Source: Acidobacteriota bacterium (GTDB taxonomy: Bacteria > Acidobacteriota > Terriglobia > Terriglobales > Acidobacteriaceae). From it: DNA of 10,420 bases. Both the position numbers and the translations under genes were made by a program. Below, in pieces: positions 1 through 7,070 of the stretch. Below the pieces are notes generated by a model that was given only the letters and a program-made list of their open reading frames with translations, made no database searches and had not been told where the DNA came from. The stretch is taken from positions 1-10,420 of the forward strand of contig JAKAAZ010000121.1 in the NCBI GenBank assembly GCA_021802085.1, given 5' to 3'. Each line of letters starts with the position of its first letter. Within the stretch, counting starts at the first letter, position 1.

Positions 1-24
1 AAACAGCTTGGTGAACCTCTCCAT
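1..24 (-). CDS. 5' end of an unidentified gene, cut by the window edge
   Basis: Read on the minus strand, a good ribosome binding site (GGGAGGCG, complement of 31-36 and neighbours) precedes an ATG at 24-22. The codons that remain give M-E-R-F-T-K-L-F before the sequence ends. Only eight residues are visible, so no function can be proposed. The gene would be divergent from the small plus-strand gene at 158, and the 133 bases between them would hold both promoters. The call rests on the strong Shine-Dalgarno and its spacing to ATG alone, so chance is possible. Confidence 0.45.
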
Positions 25-157
25 CGGTCGCCTCCCTTTGCTCTCGTCGGGATAACAAGATCATCGGACAGGCGACCGCTGGTTTCAAAATTTCAAATAT
101 CTTTGGCTAGTGCTTACTCTTAAATAGTGGGCAAAGCTAAAAAGTAGAAAGGATTCT

Positions 158-475
158 ATGATCGACGCGGAAGTGAATATACAAACGGAGTTCCTGGAGA
201 AAACATTGGCTGAATTGAATGTAGAACTCAGCATGAACATCACGATTTGCCAAGGATATATATCTGACCGCCTCGTTTCTAATGGGAACGGCTCAGGTTA
301 CAAGCTATGCAAATTGGGAGAAATACCCCAGCGAAGGCTGAATCTAATCCTTGACCGATACACTTCGGATGGCTCGCAGGATCAAGAATTCAAGTCAGAT
401 CTCAGGTCTGCGATCTTGATCTTTTGGGACAAAAGCAACACCGCCTTCAGTTGGACGAAAACCATCCTATATTGA
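158..475 (+). CDS. Hypothetical protein, 105 aa
   Basis: I do not recognise this protein. It is a small soluble product with no signal peptide and no membrane helix. The N-terminal third is acidic and probably helical. Two cysteines (near residues 31 and 51) are too far apart to form an obvious metal site. The end is hydrophobic and aromatic (ILIFWDKSNTAFSW). The start is supported by an AGAAAGGA ribosome binding site about five bases before the ATG. Base composition is visibly richer in A+T than the genes from 2888 onward, which fits acquired DNA. It is followed 58 bases later by another small gene on the same strand, so the two may be cotranscribed. Function unknown; that it is a gene is likely but not certain. 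Confidence 0.6.
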   Translation: MIDAEVNIQTEFLEKTLAELNVELSMNITICQGYISDRLVSNGNGSGYKLCKLGEIPQRRLNLILDRYTSDGSQDQEFKSDLRSAILIFWDKSNTAFSWTKTILY

Positions 476-533
476 AGATCGCTGGGGGCCGCGTTCGTCT
501 GAATGAGATATTGATGACAGAAGGTGGGGTTTT

Positions 534-743
534 ATGTCTTGCAATTGTGGAGATAAGTACCAGAGGGTTTTTCCGGCAAACAATAATTTCAGTGTACGTT
601 TGTCAGTACATCCGGCGGCTACGCCGCTGATTTGGAAGACGGATAAACTCTTCGTCTGCATCGAGTGTGGAGACGTAGCTGGCCGTGTGCCAGATGACGT
701 GTTGCTGGTTTTCAGGAAGAGTGATGGAGAACCTGCGTCATAA
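534..743 (+). CDS. Small cysteine-motif protein, possible zinc ribbon, 69 aa
   Basis: A 69-residue protein with a C-x-C-G pair at residues 3-6 and a C-x-x-C-G pair at residues 42-46. Such paired cysteines about 37 residues apart often form a zinc ribbon or knuckle, so a structural zinc site is a reasonable inference; I cannot name the family. The start is supported by a purine-rich AAGGTGGGG just before the ATG. An overlapping plus-strand reading frame at 424-630 and a minus-strand one at 467-757 cover the same bases, but lack comparable motifs or start signals. It lies 58 bases downstream of the 105-aa gene and converges with the Sel1/J-domain operon. No known domain could be assigned by eye. 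Confidence 0.55.
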   Translation: MSCNCGDKYQRVFPANNNFSVRLSVHPAATPLIWKTDKLFVCIECGDVAGRVPDDVLLVFRKSDGEPAS

Positions 744-809
744 TTTCTGCCGCTCACCTCTTCACTTCATCTACGAGGGCGAGCACCGCATTCATGAATT
801 GGGCGGACG

Positions 810-1732
810 CTAGCGGAGGGTGACCTCAGACAAGCAGGCCTGCGCATCTGCATAACCATTAGCAGCAGCTTTTCGGAACCATGCTACTGCTTGGGCTATA
901 TCCTGAGTTACACCCTCGCCGTCTCTGTACCAACAGCCCAGAATGTACTGAGCATCCGCATTGTCCTGATAGGCAGCCTTCCGGAACCATGCAGCCGCCT
1001 GACCTCGATCTTGAGGGACACCTGCGCCTTCGGAATACATCCAGCCCATTTTTAATTGAGCGTCTACGTAGCCCTGATCGGCTGCTTTGCGGAACCACGC
1101 CGCTGCCTCAGTTAGGTCTTGAGAGGCATCCTCATCTAGCAAAGAAATACAGCCAAGGCTGTACTGTGCGAGTGCATTACCCTGATCAGCAGCTTTGCGG
1201 AACCACGCTGCTGCCTCGGCTAGGTCTCGGGGTACCCCTTTGCCGTCTCTATACATGCAGCCCAACATGGACTGCGCGAAGGGAGATAAAAATGCATCCA
1301 GTTGGTCGGCAGCTTTGCGAAACCATGATGCAGCAGCGCTGAGGTCTTGGTACACACCTTGACCTTGGTGATACATGCAGCCCAGATTCCATTGTGCTCT
1401 TGCGTTACCCTGATCTGCAGCCTTGCGGTACCACATCGCAGCCTGAGTTAGGTCTCTCGGGGTACCCCGTATCCCCCTTGATATGCTACGCCCAGCCATT
1501 CCATTGCTTCTGTGTGTTGCGGGTTCAGCGCCACAGTATGCTGCAGACATTCAAAGGATTCTTCAAGGCGTTCCTCACCCTTGGCCTTCTTGGCCTTTTC
1601 AAACCACGCTTCCGCGCTCTCCAGCAGTTGCAATTCGCCCAGCCCGCGCTTGGCAAGTGACGCGGAGCCTCGTATGGCGATGGCGCTGGATTGGACAGGA
1701 ACGAGAGCGGTGTTGGAATCCGATTGGTTCAT
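810..1732 (-). pseudogene. Sel1-repeat (TPR-like) protein, split by a 2-bp frameshift
   Basis: Two reading frames together encode one protein of about 306 residues. Codons from the ATG at 1732 give a TPR-like N-terminus (AEAWFEKAKKAKGEERLEES, then a helix pair ending LGVAYQGGYGVPRE) and hit TAA at 1448-1450. The next frame continues the same motif as PRDLTQAAMWYRKAADQGNA and runs to 810. Downstream are six Sel1-like units of about 36 residues, each with AAAWFRKAADQG and a LGCMYRDGxGV-like turn. A sibling repeat reads CCCCGAGACCTA at the equivalent place, while here it is CCCCGAGAGACCTA, so one GA (plus strand TC, 1453-1458) is extra. Sel1 repeats are protein-protein scaffolds. The ATG overlaps the stop of the upstream J-domain gene (ATGA), and GGAGG lies nine bases before it, so the two are translationally coupled. 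Pseudogene, switchable allele or sequencing error cannot be separated here. Confidence 0.8.
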
Positions 1733-2505
1733 CTGTCTGAGCCTCCGGCCAAATCCATCTCAAACTGCTGTCGGGTAACGTTAATACGACCTTGAACACT
1801 GGTCGCCATCTCTGCGAGCAAATCCCTTCCCTCCGAAACAGCAACCTCTGCCTTTGCTTTTAGCTTGGCCAAGTCGTTTTCTGAGGTGTTTGCAATTTCC
1901 AACTCAATGGCTGCAATACGATCCCGAACCTGTTTCAACTGGCGCAAAACGCGAATCAGGTCGGAGGCGACACCTGAACCCTGCACCGCATCGGGGCTGG
2001 CATCAAGGTCAGCAAGAATGCGTCGCAGTGCATCCTCATCGCCCGCCGCATACGCAGCGTTGACCTGTTGCATCAGACGCTCTCGCCGCGCACGGTCAGC
2101 TTCATCGGTCGCGGTATCAGGGTGAACCCTTTTTGCGGCCTCGCGATAAAGTTTTCTAAGTTCTGGAGATGCCGTAAAGGGCGGGGTTTCAGATGCATCA
2201 CCGTGGGCTGCCGAATAAGATTCCTCAGCCTGAGCGCGGGCCTCGGTCGCTTCCGCTTTTGCCACAGGTGTCCCGGCCTGCTCCGCGCGGAGTTCAGCGA
2301 GGCGTGCGTTCCATTCGTCGAGTTCGGCGTAGAGAATCCCTACCCGTCGAAGATACAGACCTTCAAAAGCTGCCAGCTCTGCTTTTAGGCTGGCAAGCAA
2401 AAGCTCCTGCTCTGCAAGCTGCGCTTCGAGCCGCGCCAACTCTTCTCGCTTGATAGCAAGTTCTTCCTCTTCCGGGGATAGGCGGCGCATCACTTCAGTA
2501 TTCAT
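1729..2505 (-). CDS. Coiled-coil protein with embedded J-domain (DnaJ-like), 258 aa
   Basis: The centre (about 113-165) reads as a J-domain. It has a helix ELRKLYREAAKRV, the invariant HPD tripeptide at 128-130, and a third helix RRERLMQQVNAAYAAGDEDA, a common pattern in J-like co-chaperones. The HPD loop of J-domains stimulates Hsp70 ATPase, so a role as a specialised co-chaperone is inferred from the family. It is flanked by long charged helices likely to form coiled coils (about 10-75 and 183-230) instead of the glycine-rich and zinc-finger regions of true DnaJ, so it is not the housekeeping chaperone. No signal peptide or membrane segment is seen. Its TGA overlaps the ATG of the Sel1-repeat gene, making a two-gene operon. 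The ribosome binding site before the ATG is weak; Met6 is an alternative start. No Hsp70 or GrpE gene lies in the window. Confidence 0.8.
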   Translation of the reverse strand: MNTEVMRRLSPEEEELAIKREELARLEAQLAEQELLLASLKAELAAFEGLYLRRVGILYAELDEWNARLAELRAEQAGTPVAKAEATEARAQAEESYSAAHGDASETPPFTASPELRKLYREAAKRVHPDTATDEADRARRERLMQQVNAAYAAGDEDALRRILADLDASPDAVQGSGVASDLIRVLRQLKQVRDRIAAIELEIANTSENDLAKLKAKAEVAVSEGRDLLAEMATSVQGRINVTRQQFEMDLAGGSDR

Positions 2506-2629
2506 AGAAACTTCTGAAAATCATTCTACTGATCCGCATCACAACGTGAAAATCAATCCGTTCAGCAGCATGTTACCCGGCTGGCTGTTGCTCTTGAGTC
2601 CGAGGCAAAGCCAGTACAAGCAAATTGAG

Positions 2630-2651
2630 TTTGGGCACAGTTTGGGCACAG
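2630..2651. repeat. Perfect tandem duplication of TTTGGGCACAG
   Basis: An 11-bp unit occurs twice head to tail (2630-2640 and 2641-2651), 48 bases from the 3' end of the tRNA-Leu gene. The position, on the 3' side of a tRNA with accessory-looking genes beyond, is what one expects near an integrase attachment region. No integrase is visible, so this use is an inference. Confidence 0.7.
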
Positions 2652-2698
2652 AAAAACGCATCCGAAGAGGCATTTATTCTGTAAGTCATTTATTTAAT

Positions 2699-2785
2699 TG
2701 GTGCCCGGAGGGGGACTTGAACCCCCACGACCTTGCGATCTGCGGATTTTAAGTCCGCTGCGTCTGCCGATTTCGCCATCCGGGC
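2699..2785 (-). tRNA. tRNA-Leu (anticodon UAA), CCA encoded
   Basis: Read on the minus strand, the acceptor stem GCCCGGA pairs with TCCGGGC, followed by discriminator A and an encoded CCA (2699-2701). The D-arm contains the usual ATCGGCAGACGCA. The anticodon arm is GCGGA-CTTAAAA-TCCGC, which puts TAA at 2749-2751. A long class II variable arm (GATCGCAAGGTC region) and a T-arm GGGGG-TTCAAGT-CCCCC complete the 87-nt molecule, typical of leucine tRNAs. It reads UUA (and UUG by wobble). A possible promoter -10 (TAGAAT, complement of 2811-2816) lies 25 bases upstream, but no clear -35 is seen. Confidence 0.97.
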
Positions 2786-2887
2786 ACGTCGAATCCACTG
2801 TTGCAACCCGATTCTATCGAATTTTGTGCTGGATCACGTTCTTAACGACGAACCGTAGCGCCGCCAACGACACCGGAAAAACTGCGG

Positions 2888-5458
2888 CTACTGCTGGATG
2901 GGATGACCACCGCTCGGGCCGACGTTTGGATTCGCGGCCAAGTGGCTCGCCTGGCTGGCGCCTCCCGCTGTGTACAGGCGGCGATACATTTCCTGGTTGC
3001 GCAGAATTGCCTCCACATATTCTCGCGTCTGGGTAAATGGGATCGACTCCACAAACTCCGGCAGGCTGGCGTAGGGCCCATTGGCGAGCCATGCCTTCAC
3101 CCGGTCATCGCCGGCATTGTAGGCCGCCAGCGCATATTCTGGCTGGCCGTTGAATTCATCCATCAATTCCCGAAAGTACGCCGTCCCCAGTTTCAGATTC
3201 ACTTCCGGATTCAGCAGGTATGCGGTCCGATAGGGCCGCAGATGTTCCTTGCGCGCCAGCTCGCTGCCGACGCGCGGCAACAACTGCATCAATCCCCATG
3301 CGTTCGCATACGAGACAGCGCCCGGATTGAATTCCGATTCCTGGCGGATCAGCGACGCCACCAGATACGGATCAAGGCCCTGCTGCTGCGAATCTCTTTG
3401 CAGCATTGCCCAGTAGGGTTGCGGAAACAAAAGGTCCCAATAGCCGCGCGGAATCGAATCCATCGGCGCGGAAAGATAGGATTGCACTTTTTGCTTGAGG
3501 ATGTGGAGCGCCTGCCAGTTTTCTCCATACGAGCTGTAGAGTTGGGCCTCCGCATAGGCTCGCCAGCTGCTGCTGTCCGGGCTGGCGCTCATCTCCGGCA
3601 CAATATATTGGTTCAGCCCGGCATTCGCCAGCAGTTGCGCACGCTCCACATGAATGTCGTCCTCTGGAACCTCGGTGGTCAGATCGGGCACACTGGGATC
3701 GTCGATGCGCGCCAGTACCGGCAACGTTTCCGGCGCCACAGCGCCGAGGCTGGCCATCCTTCGTTGGGCCAGTTCAGCATAGTAATACTGCGGAAATGTG
3801 GCGATCAATTTCCGATAACAGGCAGCCGCCGCGGCTGGATTCTTTTCGTACTCCTCATACACCACCCCGCGCCAATAGACGGCGGCCGACACATGCATAT
3901 CGTTGGGGTACCGCGCAATCTGCTCGTCGAACATCTGGCCCGCTGTTTTCTTGTCGCCCAGTCGATAGTTCAACCACGCGGCATGCCAGTGGCTGACCGG
4001 CGCCATCGCGCTGTCAGGAAAACGCTGCGCCAGATCGCCGTAGTATTGGATCGCCGAGGGCAGATCGTTGGCGACCAACGCCATATTGCCTGCGGAAAAC
4101 AGCGCCTCCGCCGTCCATCGGCTGCTGGGAAAACGCTGCTCAATCTGCGCGATCAAGGCCTTCACCTGCGCAACGTCCTTGGCATCGCGAGCGGCTTCCA
4201 CCATCAGATACAGTCGCGTGGCTCCGGCGTCGTCCTCGGTATCCGATAGCCGGGCCAGCTGAGAGGGATCCACGTGATGCATCTGCTTGAAAGTCGCGAC
4301 GGCAGCCCGCGCCAGCAGCCCGTTCACCGCTGCGGTGCCCACCACTGCCGGGTCCCCAGCGAGCGATTGATATTCCGCTGCCGCCGCCTCATAGCGTCCC
4401 GCGAGATACAATCCATCCGCATGGCGAGTCCGTTCAGCCACACTGAATGGCGGACTGATTCCCATCTGCTGCATTTGTCCTGCAACTTGACTTGCCTCGC
4501 TGCTGGTCGGATCGCCCACGTACAGGCGAGCATACAGTTGTTGCGCCTTCTCGCGATTGCCGGCAAGCTGGTTCGCCTTTGCCAACGCGAACAGATATTC
4601 CGAGGACTTCGCCAGCGGGCTGCCCTCCAGTTTTGCAAGTTGTCGCAGCGCCGCCTGCGGGTCGCCCTCGCCAAGCTTGACGTTGGCCAGCAGGAGCGAG
4701 GCGTGATCGATCAGAACGCTGTCCGGATGGCGCTCGGCGAATCCGTCGAGCAGTTGTTCGGCATCCGCATATCCCTGCTGTGCGAAGTCCGCCTTGGCGC
4801 CGAGATAGTCCGCGTAATCCGCGAGGGCCTGCCCCATTTTCCCCGCCTGTCGAAAGGACGCCACCGCATCCGGATATTTTCCGTCGGTAAAGTATGCCTC
4901 CCCCAGTGCCATATACGCGGCCGACGATGCCTCCCCGGTATGCGCGCGCGCATACCGGCGCACTCCGGCATAGGCCTCGGGCGTGCGCTCCTGTCTCAAC
5001 TGCTGCGCCATCGGACGCAATTGCGACGACGCTACGAAAGCCCGGTGAAGTTGATGCACGCGCGCCAGCGTCCGCGCACTCACATGGCGACGGGCGCGGC
5101 GACGACGACTGGAACGCGTCCGCTCTGCGCTGGTGCGGCTGCGGTGAGCGCTGGACGCGCGACTGCCATGGCTGGGCGTTTCTCTCCGCTTCGTGTGGGC
5201 CTTGGATGCCACGGCGCGGTGATGAGCGCGATGGCCGGCGGATTTAGCGCGCCGATGCGTGGAAGACGCCGTCGCGTGGGTTTTGTGATGCGTCGCGGTC
5301 TCAGTTTGCTGGGCAGCGCCTGGGACCGTCCCCATTGCCGCAAAGGCGAGCAGAACGCACAAGATTTGTCGGCGCCAGGCAGGCTTTTTCAGAAAATACA
5401 GCAAATCCAGCGACCCGGGGAAACGCGGGCCAATCCAGGCAAAATTGAAGAACTGCAT
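2888..5458 (-). CDS. slt: Soluble lytic murein transglycosylase (Slt/GH23), long form
   Basis: This 856-residue protein cleaves the MurNAc-GlcNAc bond of peptidoglycan with formation of 1,6-anhydro-MurNAc, by family knowledge, in the periplasm. A hydrophobic signal-like segment (about 31-49, ILCVLLAFAAMGTVPGA) is followed by a very basic, His/Arg/Ser-rich stretch (about 55-125), then a long helical TPR-like superhelix (about 135-670). The C-terminal catalytic domain has the GH23 motifs: RQESEFNP with catalytic Glu near 707, GLMQL near 722-726, and AYNAG near 779-783. It is longer than E. coli Slt70 (about 645 residues), mostly from the basic region and extra repeats. About 30 residues precede the signal segment and no good ribosome binding site lies before the ATG at 5458, so the true start may be internal. 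It is divergent from the ECF sigma operon and may share an envelope-stress context. Confidence 0.92.
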   Translation of the reverse strand: MQFFNFAWIGPRFPGSLDLLYFLKKPAWRRQILCVLLAFAAMGTVPGAAQQTETATHHKTHATASSTHRRAKSAGHRAHHRAVASKAHTKRRETPSHGSRASSAHRSRTSAERTRSSRRRRARRHVSARTLARVHQLHRAFVASSQLRPMAQQLRQERTPEAYAGVRRYARAHTGEASSAAYMALGEAYFTDGKYPDAVASFRQAGKMGQALADYADYLGAKADFAQQGYADAEQLLDGFAERHPDSVLIDHASLLLANVKLGEGDPQAALRQLAKLEGSPLAKSSEYLFALAKANQLAGNREKAQQLYARLYVGDPTSSEASQVAGQMQQMGISPPFSVAERTRHADGLYLAGRYEAAAAEYQSLAGDPAVVGTAAVNGLLARAAVATFKQMHHVDPSQLARLSDTEDDAGATRLYLMVEAARDAKDVAQVKALIAQIEQRFPSSRWTAEALFSAGNMALVANDLPSAIQYYGDLAQRFPDSAMAPVSHWHAAWLNYRLGDKKTAGQMFDEQIARYPNDMHVSAAVYWRGVVYEEYEKNPAAAAACYRKLIATFPQYYYAELAQRRMASLGAVAPETLPVLARIDDPSVPDLTTEVPEDDIHVERAQLLANAGLNQYIVPEMSASPDSSSWRAYAEAQLYSSYGENWQALHILKQKVQSYLSAPMDSIPRGYWDLLFPQPYWAMLQRDSQQQGLDPYLVASLIRQESEFNPGAVSYANAWGLMQLLPRVGSELARKEHLRPYRTAYLLNPEVNLKLGTAYFRELMDEFNGQPEYALAAYNAGDDRVKAWLANGPYASLPEFVESIPFTQTREYVEAILRNQEMYRRLYTAGGASQASHLAANPNVGPSGGHPIQQ

Positions 5459-5647
5459 ATATCTATGAATCTAGCGGGATATCGTGCAAAAACAAAGTGG
5501 CCCGGCGAATTCCATCCTGCCATGACGATTTGTTCGCAACCGCCAGCCCGGTCTACCATCTAACTAGCTGCAACACAATTGTGATTTCGGAGCCCTGCGT
5601 CCGGACGCGATGACGAGCAGCAAGATCGAAAGGGCCGCCCTCGAACC

Positions 5648-6280
5648 ATGGCAACGTTGACTCAGGAAGAAAAGGAAGCAAATGCGCTCCACCCCGACCT
5701 TGCGCTGGTTGAGAAGGTCAAGGCTGGAGATTTAAGCGCATTTGAGCAACTGATGCGGCAATACGATCGCCAGATCTTTCGCATCGCTCTTCACATTACG
5801 CAGAACCGTGAAGATGCGGAAGACATTGTGCAGGACACGTTCTTCAAGGCGTTTCAGAAAATCAATCAGTTTCAGGGCAATTCAAAGTTTTATACATGGC
5901 TGGTGCGCATCGCCGTCAACGAGTCCTTGATGCGACTGCGCAAACGCCGCTCGCAGAAAACCGTGTCCATGGACGATGAAATCCAGACCGAGGAAGGCTC
6001 CATCCCGCGCGATTTCGCCGACTGGATGCCGAATCCCGAACAAAATTACAACCAGGCGGAGCTGGCGGACCTCCTTCGCAAAACCATTCAAGGCTTGCCT
6101 CCGGGATTTCGCGCCGTTTTTGCGCTGCGAGACATCGATGGTTTGTCGACCGAGGAAACGGCCCAGGCGCTGGGCCTGAGCGTGCCCGCGGTCAAAAGTC
6201 GTCTTTTGCGCGCCCGCCTGCAATTGCGCGAACGGCTGAGCCGGTACTTTCGGGTCGCCACAGGAGAACATGCGCGGTGA
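5648..6280 (+). CDS. ECF (sigma-70 family, RpoE-like) RNA polymerase sigma factor, 210 aa
   Basis: An alternative sigma factor that would direct RNA polymerase to a specific promoter set. Region 2 is clear at about residues 32-98, with FRIALHITQNREDAEDIVQD (-10 recognition and core binding) and FYTWLVRIAVNESL. Region 4 is at about 140-195, ending in the helix-turn-helix GLSTEETAQALGLSVPAVKS followed by RLLRARLQL. There is no region 1.1 or 3, as expected for the ECF group, and the length is typical. Its stop TGA overlaps the GTG start of a zinc-finger anti-sigma gene, so the two are coupled; the anti-sigma probably holds it inactive until a signal arrives. The ribosome binding site before ATG is poor (an AAAGGG about 14 bases upstream). 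The gene is divergent from slt, which suggests but does not prove an envelope link. Many ECF factors activate their own promoter; a site cannot be proven here. Confidence 0.95.
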   Translation: MATLTQEEKEANALHPDLALVEKVKAGDLSAFEQLMRQYDRQIFRIALHITQNREDAEDIVQDTFFKAFQKINQFQGNSKFYTWLVRIAVNESLMRLRKRRSQKTVSMDDEIQTEEGSIPRDFADWMPNPEQNYNQAELADLLRKTIQGLPPGFRAVFALRDIDGLSTEETAQALGLSVPAVKSRLLRARLQLRERLSRYFRVATGEHAR

Positions 6281-6537
6281 ACTGCACAGAATTTCTTGCC
6301 AATCTTACCGATTATTTCGATGCGAAAACGGCCGCAACATTGCGCTCCGAACTGGAGCGGCACATGGGCGGCTGCAACCATTGCCATGTCACCGTCAACA
6401 CCACCCGCCAAACCATCGAAATCTATCGCAACGACGAGTTGTATGAATTGCCGGATGCCATCCGGACTCAATTGCATCAAGCTGTCCTGGCGAAATGCGC
6501 GGAGTCGAAGCGCAAGAAGAAACAGACCAAGGCATAG
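6277..6537 (+). CDS. Zinc-binding anti-sigma factor (ZAS/zf-HC2 type), soluble, 86 aa
   Basis: The N-terminal half carries the ZAS signature H29-x3-C33-x2-C36 (HMGGCNHC) with an additional Cys at residue 3 that can complete the zinc site. This matches the anti-sigma domain that clamps ECF sigma factors. The C-terminal half is a helix ending in a lysine-rich tail (KRKKKQTK). There is no membrane segment, so, unlike membrane-anchored relatives, it should be cytoplasmic and could respond directly to redox or zinc status; that is inference. The start is GTG: an AGGAG at 6262-6266 lies ten bases before it, the GTG overlaps the sigma stop as GTGA, and the ATG at 6270 is out of frame. Partner: the ECF sigma factor immediately upstream. 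Confidence 0.9.
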   Translation: MNCTEFLANLTDYFDAKTAATLRSELERHMGGCNHCHVTVNTTRQTIEIYRNDELYELPDAIRTQLHQAVLAKCAESKRKKKQTKA

Positions 6538-6637
6538 ACGCGCGATCGCACGAATCCAGCTCGGACAGCTAAATTCAACCAGACTGGCCTCGTCGCGTGG
6601 TTACATTTCAGGCTGTGGTCTAAGAAGCTCCGATTAA

Positions 6638-6723
6638 GTCAGTTTTGTATAGCCAGTTTTGTATCAGCCAGTTTTGTATCAGCCAGTTTTGTATAGCCAG
6701 TTCTGTATCAGCCAGTTTTGTAT
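6638..6723. repeat. Six tandem copies of a 14-15 bp AGTTTTGTAT unit
   Basis: The core AGTTTTGTAT recurs at 6641-6650, 6655-6664, 6670-6679, 6685-6694, 6699-6708 (one T to C change) and 6714-6723, joined by short CAGCC or AGCC spacers; the first copy has GTC. The spacing alternates between 14 and 15, so the array is not an exact simple repeat. It ends directly against the REP-like hairpin pair. It is AT-rich compared with its surroundings. Confidence 0.95.
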
Positions 6724-6783
6724 CAGGGCACGGCTTTAGCCGTGCCGTACATGGCTGGAAATCTATAGGGCTTTAGCCCCTGA
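6723..6783. repeat. REP-like element: two hairpins enclosed by TCAGGG/CCCTGA
   Basis: Hairpin 1 is the 20-base palindrome GGCACGGCTTTAGCCGTGCC (6727-6746; 9-bp stem, TT loop). Hairpin 2 is GGGCTTTAGCCC (6768-6779; 5-bp stem, TT loop). The outer arms TCAGGG (6723-6728) and CCCTGA (6778-6783) are exact reverse complements and overlap the hairpin bases, so either fold can form. Both loops share the core GGCTTTAGCC or GGGCTTTAGCCC. Elements like this are typical of dispersed intergenic repeats; the downstream position may also stabilise or end the sigma operon transcript. Confidence 0.8.
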
Positions 6784-7070
6784 GGGATTTTCTATTAACT
6801 GAATCGGAACTGAAAACGCTTCCAAGACAGAATTTTTCGTTGGTCTGTACGAAGAGCCGGGCGCTGCGTTCTTTGGCCCAATTTATAGCAGATATTTTCC
6901 GATGAGCGACCCATCGAAGGCAGATGGATATTCCTTGTCCTGCTCCGCCGATTCTGGCAGATCGTCCATTCCACGTGATGTCGAGCACGGATTTCCTCTT
7001 GGAAACCATCAGGGTAGGCAATCGGCATACGCCTTTTCCTGCGTGGACCGTCTGCCCACATCCCACCCAA

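Larger units (their letters stand above)
6538..7070. other. Gap without a convincing gene, holding repeats and REP-like hairpins
   Basis: About 530 bases between the anti-sigma gene and the membrane zinc-finger gene. The left half holds the AGTTTTGTAT repeats and the paired hairpins listed separately. The right half (about 6790-7070) has open frames on the minus strand of 91-97 codons, but they lack a recognisable domain and overlap each other in different frames. I see no supported gene there; a decayed coding remnant is possible. Confidence 0.6.

Noticed and set aside
1448..1550. N-terminal part (MSAAYCGAEP...) of the frame that otherwise encodes the Sel1 repeats
   Set aside because: This stretch is out of frame with the TPR-like sequence and shows no repeat motif. 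The true upstream partner is the frame beginning at 1732, joined across the 2-bp shift.
2903..4249. 448-codon open frame on the plus strand opposite slt
   Set aside because: Lies entirely antisense to the catalytic and repeat region of a well-supported transglycosylase. Its product is Arg/His/Gln-rich without any domain, as expected of a GC-rich antisense shadow.
4274..5563. 429-codon plus-strand open frame opposite the slt N-terminus
   Set aside because: Antisense shadow of slt with no recognisable domain and no convincing ribosome binding site.
6638..6723. CRISPR array
   Set aside because: Units are only 14-15 bp with 4-5 bp joins and no unique spacers, so it is a simple tandem repeat.
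6773..7070. Minus-strand open frames of 91 and 97 codons
   Set aside because: They overlap each other in different frames, have no recognisable domain and begin inside the 3' end of the membrane zinc-finger gene's neighbourhood. A decayed remnant is possible but unsupported.
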